The notes: generated by a model from the sequence alone, not told the origin. Positions 36,202 to 45,664 are shown, numbered from the stretch's first letter. The stretch is DNA of 64,000 bases from an uncultured Chloroflexales bacterium (GCA_937902315.1 CALGUG010000065.1:124001-188000), one strand, 5' to 3'. Numbers and translations are program-made.

Positions 36202-36549
36202 GTGGCATGCTACTCCTTTAGGCTACTAGCTCGTGAGTTACGCCCTATATGCGAAATAAGTTGGCTTGTGGCACAATATTTGCAACAAATGAACAAATCA
36301 ACTTAGCAGTGAGTTTCTCACTATTTCCAAACCATGCAACGTTGTTGTTATGTCTTGCGTATATAACAGAGCATGGGTAACATATTAGTAAGCGACACAA
36401 CTATTTTTGCTCTTCTCATCAGCATACCATATCTAGCCTGTTTCCTACCATACTCGCGCAAAAAATAGCCAAAAAAGCTCATGACAACAGAAGGCCATCT
36501 ATGATAGAGTCATGATGAAGAGATGATTAAGAAGCCTACGAGGGATCTG
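36202..36549. other. Divergent intergenic region
   Basis: This region between the FUSC-type gene and the zinc-ribbon gene is AT-rich and should hold both promoters. No confident -35/-10 pair, repeat or RNA gene was found. Confidence 0.4.
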
Positions 36550-37161
36550 ATGCTTTGTCCAACCTGTAGCGCCTCCATTCCAAACGATGCCCAATTCTGT
36601 ATCGAGTGTGGCGCTTCCATCACCCAAGTTGCCAGTGGCGTAACCCAGCGTATTGCTCCAGAACAAGGCTTGATCTGCCCGCACTGCGAGGCGAGCAATC
36701 CGAGCCACGCTTCCTTCTGTGTACGCTGTGGTGCCCGTCTGCAAGAGGCGTTCCGGCCATCGCATAGCTTCCAAACGGTGCCCAGCGATGGAGGTCTCTC
36801 GGCGCACCAAACGACGCCACCCATGGCTCAAACAAACCAAGCCAACCAACCTACGCTCAACTCGACCATCTTCGGGCTGCCCGCCCCAATGCTCGATAGC
36901 ATCTCGTGTGGTGTATTCTTGATCGGGCTGAGTTTGTTGATGATGCGTGGGATCATGTGGCCCGGCATCGTCTTGCTTGGTGGTCTGTGTCTCTTGCTGA
37001 GCACGGTTGGGCGAGAGCGCTATACCGATGCGCTAAAAATCTGTATCTGGACGGCAGGTCTGGCCTACTTCCTCTCTTCGAGGTGGATCTGGCCGGGGAT
37101 TCTTCTGCTGGTGGGCGTTTCCTTTTTAATCGATACGTTTCAGAAATATCAAGAACCCTAG
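36550..37161 (+). CDS. Double zinc-ribbon membrane protein
   Basis: About 203 residues from the ATG at 36550, which has AGGGATCTG directly upstream; an earlier ATG at 36523 lacks a good site. Two zinc ribbons, CPTC...CIEC and CPHC...CVRC, occupy the first 60 residues. A Gln/Thr/Pro-rich linker follows, then three to four hydrophobic helices in the last 90 residues. It parallels the zinc-ribbon membrane protein at 0.7-1.2 kb. No function can be assigned. It is monocistronic with its own terminator. Confidence 0.75.
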   Translation: MLCPTCSASIPNDAQFCIECGASITQVASGVTQRIAPEQGLICPHCEASNPSHASFCVRCGARLQEAFRPSHSFQTVPSDGGLSAHQTTPPMAQTNQANQPTLNSTIFGLPAPMLDSISCGVFLIGLSLLMMRGIMWPGIVLLGGLCLLLSTVGRERYTDALKICIWTAGLAYFLSSRWIWPGILLLVGVSFLIDTFQKYQEP

Positions 37162-37225
37162 GCTGTACAGGGCTAGACGCGATTGAAAGGATCGTTGTGG
37201 AGAGCGCTAAAACCGATCATCGTTA

Positions 37226-37263
37226 AGAGGTGTCGCTTGTACATGCGGCACCTCTTTTCTTTT
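37226..37263 (+). terminator. Rho-independent terminator
   Basis: AGAGGTGTCGC pairs with GCGGCACCTCT (one wobble), loop 8, followed by TTTCTTTT, 65 bases after the zinc-ribbon stop. Confidence 0.85.
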
Positions 37264-37329
37264 GGCAATCATTGCTGTTTTGGCCTTCAACAGTGCGTCT
37301 TCTCGCTTTGCACATGCGCTTCGATGCCT

Positions 37330-37420
37330 TCAGCACGCTAGCGGCGAAGTCTCTGGCCCAAACAAGGCTTCTAGCGCGTCCGCCTACGGCTACCAACAGC
37401 CAATCCGTCGCCACAGGGCT
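37330..37420 (-). repeat. GTAGGCGGACGCG-type repeat, copy 8 (inverted)
   Basis: Inverted core CGCGTCCGCCTACGGCTA at 37375-37392. Confidence 0.75.
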
Positions 37421-37457
37421 GTATCGACTGCGCTCGCAGCCGCCCCCAAATACAACA

Positions 37458-37525
37458 AACGGTATCGCTGCTTCTATTGGCTTCAGCAGAGCAGAACATG
37501 ACTATTTTTTGTTGACTCGTCTTTA
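37458..37525. mobile_element. MITE-like element fragment
   Basis: GCTTCTATTGGCTTCAGCAG followed by GCAGAACATGACTATTTTTTGTTG matches the left half of the family just before the hairpin; the hairpin and right end are lost. Confidence 0.55.
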
Positions 37526-37559
37526 AGCAGATTAGCAAACAAGAGCAGAGGGCGGCGGG

Positions 37560-37665
37560 GCTAGCACACGCGCATCGGAGGTAGGGAGCAAAATAGCCCA
37601 TCTGATAGCCGTAGGCGGACGCGCCAGGGCACTCTTTTGAGGGAAGAGACCTTTACCGCCAACGA
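37560..37665 (+). repeat. GTAGGCGGACGCG-type repeat, copy 9
   Basis: Core at 37606-37623 in direct orientation, only 230 bases from inverted copy 8, with CTTTACCGCCA at the downstream edge. Confidence 0.8.
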
Positions 37666-37697
37666 GACAAGAGAGATGTGCTGAAAATAGCGTAGTC

Positions 37698-37751
37698 TAA
37701 GCAAAGGTAAGGGCTTTTGTGGATCAGCACAAAAGCCCTTACCTTTGCTTA
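37698..37751 (-). terminator. 24-bp perfect hairpin after leuD
   Basis: Perfect 24-base arms with a 6-base loop lie 47 bases past the leuD stop, at the end of the ilv-leu transcript. No U-tract follows on the minus strand, so it may protect the mRNA 3' end as well as terminate. Confidence 0.7.
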
Positions 37752-37797
37752 ATTGTTGCAGCTTTTTGACCGCGCCTATTGGCTAGATCGCCCGAAA

Positions 37798-38430
37798 CTA
37801 GTAGATGCGGGCGTTTGCGGCAGGCGCTAAGGTGTTAATGCGAGAAGGATTCTTGGCTTCGAAGGAGAGCACATTGTCTTTCTCCTTCAGCAAGAAGCCC
37901 AACTGATCGACACCCTCCATCAGACAGTGCTTGGCGAAAGGATCGATATTGAAACCGATCTCTTGGTTGCCTTCCAGCACGATCTTCTGGTTGGGCAGAT
38001 CGATGGTGATGGTGGTCGAAGGATCTTCTTCGCACATGCTGACCAGCTGATGATAAACTTCTTCATCAACAGCGATCGGCAACAGACCGATCTTGAGCGC
38101 GTTGCCTCGGAAGATATCGGCAAACGACGGGGCGATTACGGCCTTGAAGCCGTAGTCTTGCAGCGCCCAGGGTGCGTGCTCGCGCGAGCTACCCGAACCG
38201 AAGTTGCGGCCAGCAACCAAAATGGTCGCGCCAGCACATTCGGGGCGATTAAGCACAAAATCGGGGTTGGGGCTGCCGTCTTCGTTGTAGCGCCAGACCG
38301 AGAAGAGACCCTCACCCAGACCGCTCTTGTCGGTCACTTTCAGATATTTCGCAGGAATCACCTGGTCGGTGTCGATATTGTCGATTGGCAGAGCAACGGC
38401 CTTGCCCGCAAAAGTTTTCACTGGTTCCAT
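37798..38430 (-). CDS. leuD: 3-isopropylmalate dehydratase small subunit
   Basis: A 210-residue swivel subunit of isopropylmalate isomerase, which with LeuC converts 2- to 3-isopropylmalate and, in the citramalate route, isomerises citramalate. The family motifs are DTDQVIPAKYLK near the start and GRNFGSGSSREHAPW in the middle. Length is that of the bacterial LeuD type (about 200), not the short archaeal type. AAGGAAG precedes the ATG. It is the last gene of the superoperon and follows leuC after 75 bases containing a hairpin. Confidence 0.95.
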   Translation of the reverse strand: MEPVKTFAGKAVALPIDNIDTDQVIPAKYLKVTDKSGLGEGLFSVWRYNEDGSPNPDFVLNRPECAGATILVAGRNFGSGSSREHAPWALQDYGFKAVIAPSFADIFRGNALKIGLLPIAVDEEVYHQLVSMCEEDPSTTITIDLPNQKIVLEGNQEIGFNIDPFAKHCLMEGVDQLGFLLKEKDNVLSFEAKNPSRINTLAPAANARIY

Positions 38431-38448
38431 TTAGAGTCTTCCTTATTG

Positions 38449-38484
38449 GCAGCGCTTGTGAATCAGGCTTTTCACAAGCGCTGC
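38449..38484 (-). other. Intercistronic hairpin leuC-leuD
   Basis: GCAGCGCTTGTGAA and its exact complement flank an 8-base loop in the gap between leuC and leuD. No U-tract; an mRNA processing or stability element is more likely than a terminator. Confidence 0.6.
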
Positions 38485-38505
38485 AATAGCTCAAGAACGA
38501 TCACA

Positions 38506-39930
38506 TTAGGACAACATGGTGCGGGGATCGGTAACTTTACCAGTCACAGCCGAAGCAGCAGCGGTCAGCGGGCTCGCCAAGAAGGTGCGAGCGCCCGGGC
38601 CTTGGCGGCCAACGAAGTTGCGGTTGCTGGTGCTAACGGCGTACTTGCCCGGAGGCACCTTGTCGTCGTTCATCGCCAGACAGGCCGAACAACCTGCTTC
38701 GCGCCACTCGGCACCCGCCTCCTTGAAGATCTTGTCCAGACCCTCTTTTTCGGCTTGGGCGCGCACACGCTGCGAACCGGGAACCACCATCACACGCACG
38801 TTGTCGGCGATCTTGCGGCCCTTCAGGAAGTTGGCAGCTTGGCGCAGGTCAGAGATACGGCCGTTGGTGCAGCTACCGATGAAGACCATATCGATCTTGT
38901 GGCCCAGCAGCGGCTTGCCCGGCTCTAGCTCCATATACTTGAGAGCCTTGTCGAGCTCTTGGCGGCTGCCCGCATCGGGCATGTCGTCGAAGGTCGGAAC
39001 GGGCTTGTCGATCGGAATACCCATGCCCGGGTTGGTACCGTAGGTGATCATAGGCACCAGCTCGTCGGCGTTGAGGGTCATTTCGTGATCGAAGACTGCG
39101 CCCTCGTCGGTCGGCAGTGTGCGCCAGTAAGCCACAGCGCGCTCCCAAGCTTCGCCTTGGGGTGCAAAGGGGCGACCAGCGATATAGTTGATGGTGGTGT
39201 CGTCGGGAGCGATCATACCAGCGCGAGCACCACCCTCGATCGACATATTGCAGATCGTCATACGCTCTTCCATCGAGAGAGCGCGAATGGCCGAACCCAT
39301 ATATTCGAAGACGTAGCCGGTGCCGCCACCCGTGCCATACTTAGCAATGATGCCAAGGATGATGTCTTTGGCGGTAACGCCCGGGCGCAGGGTACCATCG
39401 ACACGCACGGCGCAGGTCTTGGGGCGGTTCTGGATCAGACACTGGGTCGCCAACACGTGCGCGACTTCGCTGGTGCCGATACCGAAGGCCAGCGCACCAA
39501 AAGCGCCGTGGGTGCTGGTGTGGCTGTCACCACACACAATCGTCATACCGGGCTGGGTCAAGCCCTGCTCGGGACCGATAATGTGCACGATGCCCTGGTT
39601 CTCGCTGCCCAGCTTGAAGAGCGGAATACCGAATTCGGCACAGTTCTTTTCCAACTGGTTGAGCTGGTTGGCAGCCACCGGGTCGAGCACCGGAATAATG
39701 CCAAGCTCGTTGCGCGGAGTCGTCGGGGTGCTATGGTCCATGGTCGCCAAAGTTAGGTCAGGGCGACGAACCTTCAAGCCCTTTTCGCGCAGCTGGGTGA
39801 AGGCTTGAGGCGAGGTTACCTCGTGGATCAAGTGCAGGTCAATATAGATGACGCCCGGTGTCTCTGCGGTCTGTGGTCGCACAATGTGCGCATTCCATAC
39901 TTTATCAAACAGTGTTTGTGGAGCGGTCAT
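38506..39930 (-). CDS. leuC: 3-isopropylmalate dehydratase large subunit
   Basis: A 474-residue aconitase-family subunit. The [4Fe-4S] ligands are visible in FIGSCTNGR and the AGCSACLAMN pair. CGDSHTSTHGAFG and the opening TLFDKVWNAHIV are typical of LeuC. It forms the active enzyme with LeuD in the cytoplasm and can serve both the leucine and citramalate routes; cimA is directly upstream. GAGGAG precedes the ATG at an 11-base distance. Confidence 0.96.
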   Translation of the reverse strand: MTAPQTLFDKVWNAHIVRPQTAETPGVIYIDLHLIHEVTSPQAFTQLREKGLKVRRPDLTLATMDHSTPTTPRNELGIIPVLDPVAANQLNQLEKNCAEFGIPLFKLGSENQGIVHIIGPEQGLTQPGMTIVCGDSHTSTHGAFGALAFGIGTSEVAHVLATQCLIQNRPKTCAVRVDGTLRPGVTAKDIILGIIAKYGTGGGTGYVFEYMGSAIRALSMEERMTICNMSIEGGARAGMIAPDDTTINYIAGRPFAPQGEAWERAVAYWRTLPTDEGAVFDHEMTLNADELVPMITYGTNPGMGIPIDKPVPTFDDMPDAGSRQELDKALKYMELEPGKPLLGHKIDMVFIGSCTNGRISDLRQAANFLKGRKIADNVRVMVVPGSQRVRAQAEKEGLDKIFKEAGAEWREAGCSACLAMNDDKVPPGKYAVSTSNRNFVGRQGPGARTFLASPLTAAASAVTGKVTDPRTMLS

Positions 39931-39966
39931 GTCTTCAGTTACTCCTCAGATCGTCTATTTGTCTCG

Positions 39967-39990
39967 GGGTGTTCGCTAGAGCGAACACCC
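39967..39990 (-). other. Intercistronic hairpin cimA-leuC
   Basis: GGGTGTTCGC and GCGAACACCC form a perfect 10-base stem with a 4-base loop between cimA and leuC. Confidence 0.6.
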
Positions 39991-40010
39991 AGTATTGGAT
40001 AGAGTTCCGC

Positions 40011-41585
40011 CTAGCCGGCCACCGCTTGTCGAGCGCGCAATAAGGGCAATTCCAGACTGTCCCAGAGCGCCAGCCAGCTAGCTTCAATAATGTTTTCCGA
40101 ACAACCAACGGTGCTCCAGCGCTCGTCGCCACGTGCGGTCTCGATCACAACGCGCGGCTTAGCGGCGCTTCCGAGGTGTTCGTCGATAATGCGAACTTTA
40201 TAGTCAGCGATCTTTACATCGGCCAGTTCAGGGAAGTGCGGTAGAAGCGCCTTGCGAATAGCAAGGTCCAGCGCGTTCACTGGGCCATCACCTTCGGCAG
40301 CAACATGCATCACTTCATCGCCAACCTTGAGCTTCACCATGGCCTGCGCCATCATAGAACCACCGTTGCGCTTCTCGACGATCACTGTGAAGTCGAGCAA
40401 GGTGAAGGGCGGTTCGTAGTCGGGGCTGGCACGCCGAATCAGCATCTCGAAGCTGCCCTCGGCGGCTTCGAATTGGAAGCCTTGATTCTCAAGCTCCTTA
40501 ATGCGCTGCAAGACCTCGCGCTCGTTGCCGTTTAGGTTCAAGCCCAAGGACTCGGCCCGCATACGCACATTGCCGCGTCCGGCCAGCTCGCTCACTACCA
40601 CACGCATCTCATTGCCGACCAAGGTCGGTTCGATATGCTGGTAGCTCTCGGCAACCTTCGCGATCGCCGCAACGTGAATACCACCTTTATGGGCGAAGGC
40701 GCTGCGGCCAACGTAGGGAGCGTGGCTATCGGGGTTGAGATTAGCAACCGCCGCCACATAATTCGACAGCTCGCTCAGACCTCGTAACTGCTCGGGAGCC
40801 ACACACTGGTAGCCGAGTTTAAGCTGCAAGTTTGCGATCAACGGTATAAGATCCATATTACCACAACGTTCGCCATAACCGTTGATGGTACCTTGCACTT
40901 GGCTCGCACCCTCTTGAACGGCGGCCATGGCGTTAGCAACCGCCAAAGCGCCATCGTTGTGGGTATGAATTCCGATCTGCGGCACTTTATCGCCCAAGTA
41001 GTCGTAGACAGCGCGCACCGCCTCGCGAATCTGCTCGGGCAAGGAGCCACCGTTGGTGTCGCAGAGCGTTAAGCAGTCGGCACCAGCCAGAGTAGCAGCC
41101 TCCAGCGTTTTAAGGGTATAGTCTCGATCAGCTCGAAAACCATCGAAGAAGTGCTCGGCATCGTAGATCACCTCTTTGCCAAGCGCTTTGAAATACGACA
41201 CGCTATCGCGAATCATGGCGAGATTCTCTTCAAGCGTGATCTCTAAAACCTTTTCAACATGCAGCGTCCAACTCTTGCCAACAAGAGTGACGACAGGCGT
41301 ATCTGCTTCTACCAGAGCTTGGATATTAGGGTCGGTCTCGCAAGTGTTCTTTGCATGGCGTGTGCTACCGAAAGCCGCTACACGAGCATGCTGAAGATTT
41401 AACTCGCGGACACGCCGAAAAAACTCGGCATCTTTGGGATTAGAACCTGGCCAACCACCTTCGATATAGTGAACACCAAAACGGTCAAGTTCGCGGGCGA
41501 TTTTAAGTTTGTCGTCACACGACAGCGCGATCCCTTCGCGCTGGGTACCATCACGTAGTGTTGTATCGTAGATGAAGATTTGCAC
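40011..41585 (-). CDS. cimA: (R)-citramalate synthase
   Basis: A 524-residue enzyme of the DRE-TIM family: YDTTLRDGTQREG at the N-terminus, GIHTHNDGALAVAN for metal ligands, GYGERCGN, and a C-terminal LeuA-type dimerisation/feedback domain. The sequence is the CimA-type paralogue, distinct from leuA in the same operon. It condenses pyruvate with acetyl-CoA to citramalate, giving 2-oxobutyrate for isoleucine without threonine deaminase. The start is GTG with AAGGAG 6 bases upstream. Confidence 0.92.
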   Translation of the reverse strand: MQIFIYDTTLRDGTQREGIALSCDDKLKIARELDRFGVHYIEGGWPGSNPKDAEFFRRVRELNLQHARVAAFGSTRHAKNTCETDPNIQALVEADTPVVTLVGKSWTLHVEKVLEITLEENLAMIRDSVSYFKALGKEVIYDAEHFFDGFRADRDYTLKTLEAATLAGADCLTLCDTNGGSLPEQIREAVRAVYDYLGDKVPQIGIHTHNDGALAVANAMAAVQEGASQVQGTINGYGERCGNMDLIPLIANLQLKLGYQCVAPEQLRGLSELSNYVAAVANLNPDSHAPYVGRSAFAHKGGIHVAAIAKVAESYQHIEPTLVGNEMRVVVSELAGRGNVRMRAESLGLNLNGNEREVLQRIKELENQGFQFEAAEGSFEMLIRRASPDYEPPFTLLDFTVIVEKRNGGSMMAQAMVKLKVGDEVMHVAAEGDGPVNALDLAIRKALLPHFPELADVKIADYKVRIIDEHLGSAAKPRVVIETARGDERWSTVGCSENIIEASWLALWDSLELPLLRARQAVAG

Positions 41586-41603
41586 AGGGAGCTCCTTTTT
41601 ATA

Positions 41604-41689
41604 CTATTTGGTCATACATCCGGCGATCTTGAACGCAAGCCTACCGTTATGACCAAATAGCGGGCAGCCGCTCGCCGAGAGCGACTGCC
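41604..41689 (-). other. Structured leader between pheA and cimA
   Basis: CTATTTGGTCAT (41604-41615) can pair exactly with ATGACCAAATAG (41649-41660), and a second hairpin (GGCAGCCGCTC...GAGCGACTGCC, 41664-41689) adjoins it. On the minus strand a short frame of 22 codons overlaps it, without a ribosome-binding site. It could fold as an internal regulatory leader for cimA. Confidence 0.45.
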
Positions 41690-41745
41690 GGAACCACCTC
41701 TTTTTTTGTCAGCATACAGTTTCCTAGACGCTACGTTCTCAAAGG

Positions 41746-42582
41746 TTACACTTTACCCTTCCAACGAGGGTAACTGCCAAAAACTTTGAAAAGTCCTGTT
41801 CGAGCGGCGATCCGCTCAAGCGCACGCGCAACATGCGGTTCGCTTCGGTGTCCATTGATGTCCACCAAGAAGATGTAAAGACCGAGTACGACCTTAGTTG
41901 GGCGCGATTCAAGTTTGGTCATGTTGATACCTTCATAAGCCAACTCTTGAAGCGCTCCTACCAACGAACCGGGGCGATCATCGGTATCGAAACCGAAGCA
42001 AAAGCTGGTTTTATCATCGCCGGTCGGCTCGGCATCGTGGTGTGATAACACCACAAAACGAGTCACATTGCTAAGGTTATCAGCGATGTCACGCGCCAAA
42101 ATGGTAGCGCCCGTTAGTTCAGCCGCTCGCAGCGTGCTGATCGCCGCTGCCGGTCGCGGGTCGGCCAAGGCCTCGCTGGGTGCCGCACTATTGCTTAAAG
42201 AAGCGATCGTGACGGCCTTGGACAAGTATCGTTCGATAAAACGACGACACTGGCCCAACGATTGAGGATGCCCATAGAGCACCTCAATATCCGATAACTG
42301 CAGCTCGGGGCGGCTAACCAAACATTGGCGAATCGGTATCACTAGCTCGCCCGAGATCCGCAGATTCGTATCGTGAATAAGTTTATCAAGGGTGATCGAG
42401 ACGCTGCCTTCCAGCATATTCTCGATCGGGAGCACACCACTGGTCGCTTCACCCTTTTCGACCGCTGAGATCACATCGGGCATGCTTGCTTGGGGCAGGT
42501 ACTCAGCCTCATCTTTCCCCAGCAGCAACGCCGCTTCTTCGCTGTACGATCCGGGCGGTCCCAGATAGGCAATGGTTTGCAT
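41746..42582 (-). CDS. pheA: Prephenate dehydratase
   Basis: A 278-residue monofunctional enzyme: periplasmic-binding-like PDT domain opening with YLGPPGSYSEEAA, the catalytic TRF motif in NVTRFVVLSH, and a C-terminal ACT domain with the ESRPTK Phe-binding motif. It converts prephenate to phenylpyruvate. It is out of place in a branched-chain operon; leuA ends 82 bases upstream and cimA follows after 160 bases. No chorismate mutase domain is fused. Confidence 0.94.
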   Translation of the reverse strand: MQTIAYLGPPGSYSEEAALLLGKDEAEYLPQASMPDVISAVEKGEATSGVLPIENMLEGSVSITLDKLIHDTNLRISGELVIPIRQCLVSRPELQLSDIEVLYGHPQSLGQCRRFIERYLSKAVTIASLSNSAAPSEALADPRPAAAISTLRAAELTGATILARDIADNLSNVTRFVVLSHHDAEPTGDDKTSFCFGFDTDDRPGSLVGALQELAYEGINMTKLESRPTKVVLGLYIFLVDINGHRSEPHVARALERIAARTGLFKVFGSYPRWKGKV

Positions 42583-42664
42583 GCCAATTTCAATCCAAAA
42601 CCAAGCGCCGAATCGCGCAATCAGTTAGGTCGGCGCGACATCGACGCTCGATTTACTCTAACTC

Positions 42665-44323
42665 TTATTTGCGACCAAACTCATCGACCGCATAGGTCGG
42701 CGATTCGCGGTCATAACCAGCAGCATAGGCGGTCTCTTCGGCCTTGGCGCGCTGCTGGCGCGAAGCCATCAGCTTATTGAGCGCAGCCATATAGGCCTCA
42801 GCAGCAGCGACCATGGTATCGGTATTGACACCGTAGCCGCTGTAGACGTGCTGGCGCTGGCCCTGTTGCTCTTGCGGAGCGCCCAATTCGCGGATACGCA
42901 CGGTCACTTCAGCGACAGCATCGATGCCCTCGGTGATCGCATTGATAGCGAACTCCATCAGCTCGTTGGGACGCTGCACAATGCTATTGATCGCCTTGTA
43001 GATCGCATCGACCGGGCCGGTGCCATGCATGCTAGCGATCTGCTCTTGGCCATCGGGACCAGTCAAACGCACGGTCGCGACCGGGGTCACGCCCATACCA
43101 CACGAGACCTGCACAGAGTTGAGCTTGTAGATCTCGGGGGTGTGTTGAGTGCTGCCCGTGACCAGCGCTTCGATATCGCGATCGTCGATATGCTTCTTGC
43201 GGTCTGCCAGTTCTTTAAAGCGTTGGAAGGCCAACTGGAACTCTTCGTCGTTGTCCAGCTCCAAGCCCATGGCGTTCAGCTTCATACGGAAGGCGTGGCG
43301 GCCGCTGTGTTTGCCCAAGATTAGCTCGTTGCCGTCTAAGCCAACCGTCTCAGCGCTCATGATCTCATAGGTGTGGCGGTTCTTCAAGACACCATCTTGG
43401 TGGATGCCGGACTCGTGCGCGAAGGCGTTGGCACCAACCACTGCCTTGTTGGGCGGCACGGGCAGGCCGATGATGCTCGAGAGCAAGCGGCTCGAACGGG
43501 CGATCTCGCGAGTGACGATCTGGGTATCGACGCCATAGAACTGGTTGCGGGTGTGCAAGGCCATCACGACCTCTTCCAAAGAGGCATTACCGGCACGTTC
43601 GCCGATACCGTTGATGGTACACTCAATCTGGCGAGCGCCAGCATAGACACCAGCCAAGCTGTTGGCGACAGCCATACCCAAGTCGTCGTGGCAGTGGGTC
43701 GAAATGATCACATTTTCGATCCCGGGCACGTTTGCGCGAATGCCAGCGATCATTGCGCCATACTCTTGGGGGGTTGCGTAGCCTACTGTATCTGGGATAT
43801 TCAGGGTCGTTGCACCGCACTTGATCGCCACCTCAAGCACTTGGTAGAGGTATTCGGGATCAGTGCGGCTGGCATCCATCGGCGAGAACTCGACATCATC
43901 ACAGAGCGAGCGAGCGTAGCTCACCATCTCACGGATCAGCTCAAGCGCTTGTTCGCGGGTTTTGCGAAACTGATACTGAAGATGAATGTCGGAGGTCGAC
44001 ATGAAGGTGTGGATGCGCTTTTTAGCAGCGGGCTGAATAGCCGTCCACGCTTTATCGATATCGTCCTTCACAGCGCGAGCAAGGGCGGCAATAACAGGGC
44101 CGTCAGGGGTGCCAACTTCCTTGGCGATCTCGTGAACCGCTGCCCAGTCGCCAGGGGAAGCCGCTGGGAAACCTGCTTCGATGATATCGACGCGCAAACG
44201 CGACAACTGTCGAGCGACTTCCAACTTCTCCTCAAGCGTCATAGTGCAGCCAGGCGCCTGCTCTCCGTCGCGCAAGGTTGTATCGAAAATGCGTACATGA
44301 TCAATAGATACGTGAGGCTCCAT
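42665..44323 (-). CDS. leuA: 2-isopropylmalate synthase
   Basis: A 552-residue LeuA: HMGL catalytic domain with FDTTLRDGEQAPGC, STHCHDDLGMAVAN for metal binding and NGIGERAGN, and a C-terminal LeuA allosteric/dimer domain that usually gives leucine feedback inhibition. It condenses 2-oxoisovalerate and acetyl-CoA. The ATG at 44323 is preferred; a frame beginning TTG at 44347 would overlap the AAGGAG used as ribosome-binding site. A short open frame ends just at this region. Confidence 0.95.
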   Translation of the reverse strand: MEPHVSIDHVRIFDTTLRDGEQAPGCTMTLEEKLEVARQLSRLRVDIIEAGFPAASPGDWAAVHEIAKEVGTPDGPVIAALARAVKDDIDKAWTAIQPAAKKRIHTFMSTSDIHLQYQFRKTREQALELIREMVSYARSLCDDVEFSPMDASRTDPEYLYQVLEVAIKCGATTLNIPDTVGYATPQEYGAMIAGIRANVPGIENVIISTHCHDDLGMAVANSLAGVYAGARQIECTINGIGERAGNASLEEVVMALHTRNQFYGVDTQIVTREIARSSRLLSSIIGLPVPPNKAVVGANAFAHESGIHQDGVLKNRHTYEIMSAETVGLDGNELILGKHSGRHAFRMKLNAMGLELDNDEEFQLAFQRFKELADRKKHIDDRDIEALVTGSTQHTPEIYKLNSVQVSCGMGVTPVATVRLTGPDGQEQIASMHGTGPVDAIYKAINSIVQRPNELMEFAINAITEGIDAVAEVTVRIRELGAPQEQQGQRQHVYSGYGVNTDTMVAAAEAYMAALNKLMASRQQRAKAEETAYAAGYDRESPTYAVDEFGRK

Positions 44324-44343
44324 ATGATTAGATCTCTCCTTAG

Positions 44344-44448
44344 TCAAAGGAATGGTTCAGTCAAAACTGAACAACGTTGCAAAGATAGGGTATAAGGATC
44401 AACAAAGGCTTTAAGTTCGGCTTCTATTTCTACTAGACCATCAAGCAT
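44344..44448 (-). CDS. Possible 34-residue small ORF before leuA
   Basis: ATG with AGAGG 5 bases upstream opens a frame MLDGLVEIEAELKAF... that stops with TGA just before the leuA ribosome-binding site. The good ribosome-binding site and tight spacing make translation plausible. The peptide is not strongly enriched in Leu/Ile/Val, so it is not an obvious attenuation leader; it may couple ribosomes to leuA. Confidence 0.35.
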   Translation of the reverse strand: MLDGLVEIEAELKAFVDPYTLSLQRCSVLTEPFL

Positions 44449-44532
44449 ATGCACCTCTTCTTTCCCCACCAGAGCGGGCTAACCAAGGAAACAAATACTG
44501 CGCCGCTCATGATCTCGTCATCTTTTTGGGCG

Positions 44533-44572
44533 GATCTCTTTGTGGGCGGTCTTAGCCGCCCACAAAGAGATC
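44533..44572 (-). other. 17-bp hairpin between ilvC and leuA
   Basis: GATCTCTTTGTGGGCGG and its exact complement with a 6-base loop begin 14 bases past the ilvC stop. No U-tract follows on the transcribed strand. It may attenuate or protect the ilvC part of the mRNA. Confidence 0.6.
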
Positions 44573-44585
44573 GCATCCAAGCGGA

Positions 44586-45608
44586 TTAAGCGCCGCCCGT
44601 ACCGGGCTTGACTTCGCGCGGATTCACAAACGGCATCATAGCACGCAGCTTGCTGCCGACCTGCTCGATCTGGTGCTCGACGTCGACTTGGCGAGCAGCG
44701 TTGAAGCGCGGGCGACCTTGGTGGTTCTCTTCGATCCAATCCTCAGCAAACGCACCGCTCTGAATGTCGCTCAAGAGCTTCTTCATAGCTGCGCGAGTCT
44801 GGTCGTTGATGATCTGCGGGCCTGCAATATAGTCGCCCCACTCAGCGGTATCGCTGACCGAGTAGCGCATATAGTTCAGACCGCCCTGATAGAACAGGTC
44901 AACGATCAGCTTCAGCTCGTGCATACATTCGAAGTAAGCGACCTCGGGCTGATAGCCGGCCTCAACCAGGGTCTCGAAGCCAGCCTTGACCAGCGCCGAA
45001 ACACCGCCACAGAGCACGGCCTGCTCGCCGAACAGGTCGGTCTCGGTCTCTTCGGTGAAGGTGGTGGTCAGCACGCCAGCGCGGGTCGAGCCGATACCCT
45101 TAGCATAGGCCAGAGCATCTTGGAAGGCGGTGCCGGTAGCATCCTGGTGTACAGCAACCAGTGCAGGTACGCCGCCACCCTGGCTGTAGACTTCGCGTAC
45201 GCGGTGACCGGGAGCCTTCGGAGCAACCATGCTCACATTCACACCAGCCGGCGGAACAATCTGACCGTAGCGGATGTTGAAACCGTGAGCAAACATCAGG
45301 GTTTTGCCCTCGGTCAGATACGGAGCGATGTGCTCGTTGTAGAGCGCAGCCTGGCCCGTGTCTGGGGTCAGAATCATCACGAAATCAGCAGCCTTGGTGG
45401 CTTCTGCAACGGTCATCGCCTTCAGACCAGCAGCCTCAGCCTTCGGCCACGACTTGCTTCCTTCATACAGGCCAACAATGACGTTCAGGCCGCTATCCTT
45501 CAAGTTAAGCGCGTGAGCGTGACCTTGGCTACCAAAACCGATGATAGCGATCGTCTTGTCTTGCAAACGTGTGAGGTCAGCCTGCTTATCGTAATACAGC
45601 TCTGCCAC
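44586..45608 (-). CDS. ilvC: Ketol-acid reductoisomerase
   Basis: A 340-residue class I KARI. The Rossmann motif IGFGSQGHAHALNL, the cofactor loop GLYEGSKSW, the catalytic KAPGHRVRE region and the Mg-binding E/D residues in TDLFGEQAVLCGG and the C-terminal helical domain are intact. It converts acetolactate and acetohydroxybutyrate to dihydroxy acids using NAD(P)H. The start is GTG with GGGGGA upstream. It follows ilvN after 98 bases containing a hairpin. Confidence 0.96.
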   Translation of the reverse strand: MAELYYDKQADLTRLQDKTIAIIGFGSQGHAHALNLKDSGLNVIVGLYEGSKSWPKAEAAGLKAMTVAEATKAADFVMILTPDTGQAALYNEHIAPYLTEGKTLMFAHGFNIRYGQIVPPAGVNVSMVAPKAPGHRVREVYSQGGGVPALVAVHQDATGTAFQDALAYAKGIGSTRAGVLTTTFTEETETDLFGEQAVLCGGVSALVKAGFETLVEAGYQPEVAYFECMHELKLIVDLFYQGGLNYMRYSVSDTAEWGDYIAGPQIINDQTRAAMKKLLSDIQSGAFAEDWIEENHQGRPRFNAARQVDVEHQIEQVGSKLRAMMPFVNPREVKPGTGGA

Positions 45609-45664
45609 AAGTCCCCCTTAAATAGTAACTCTAAGAACAAGAAGTTATAAGATCTGAGAACTCT

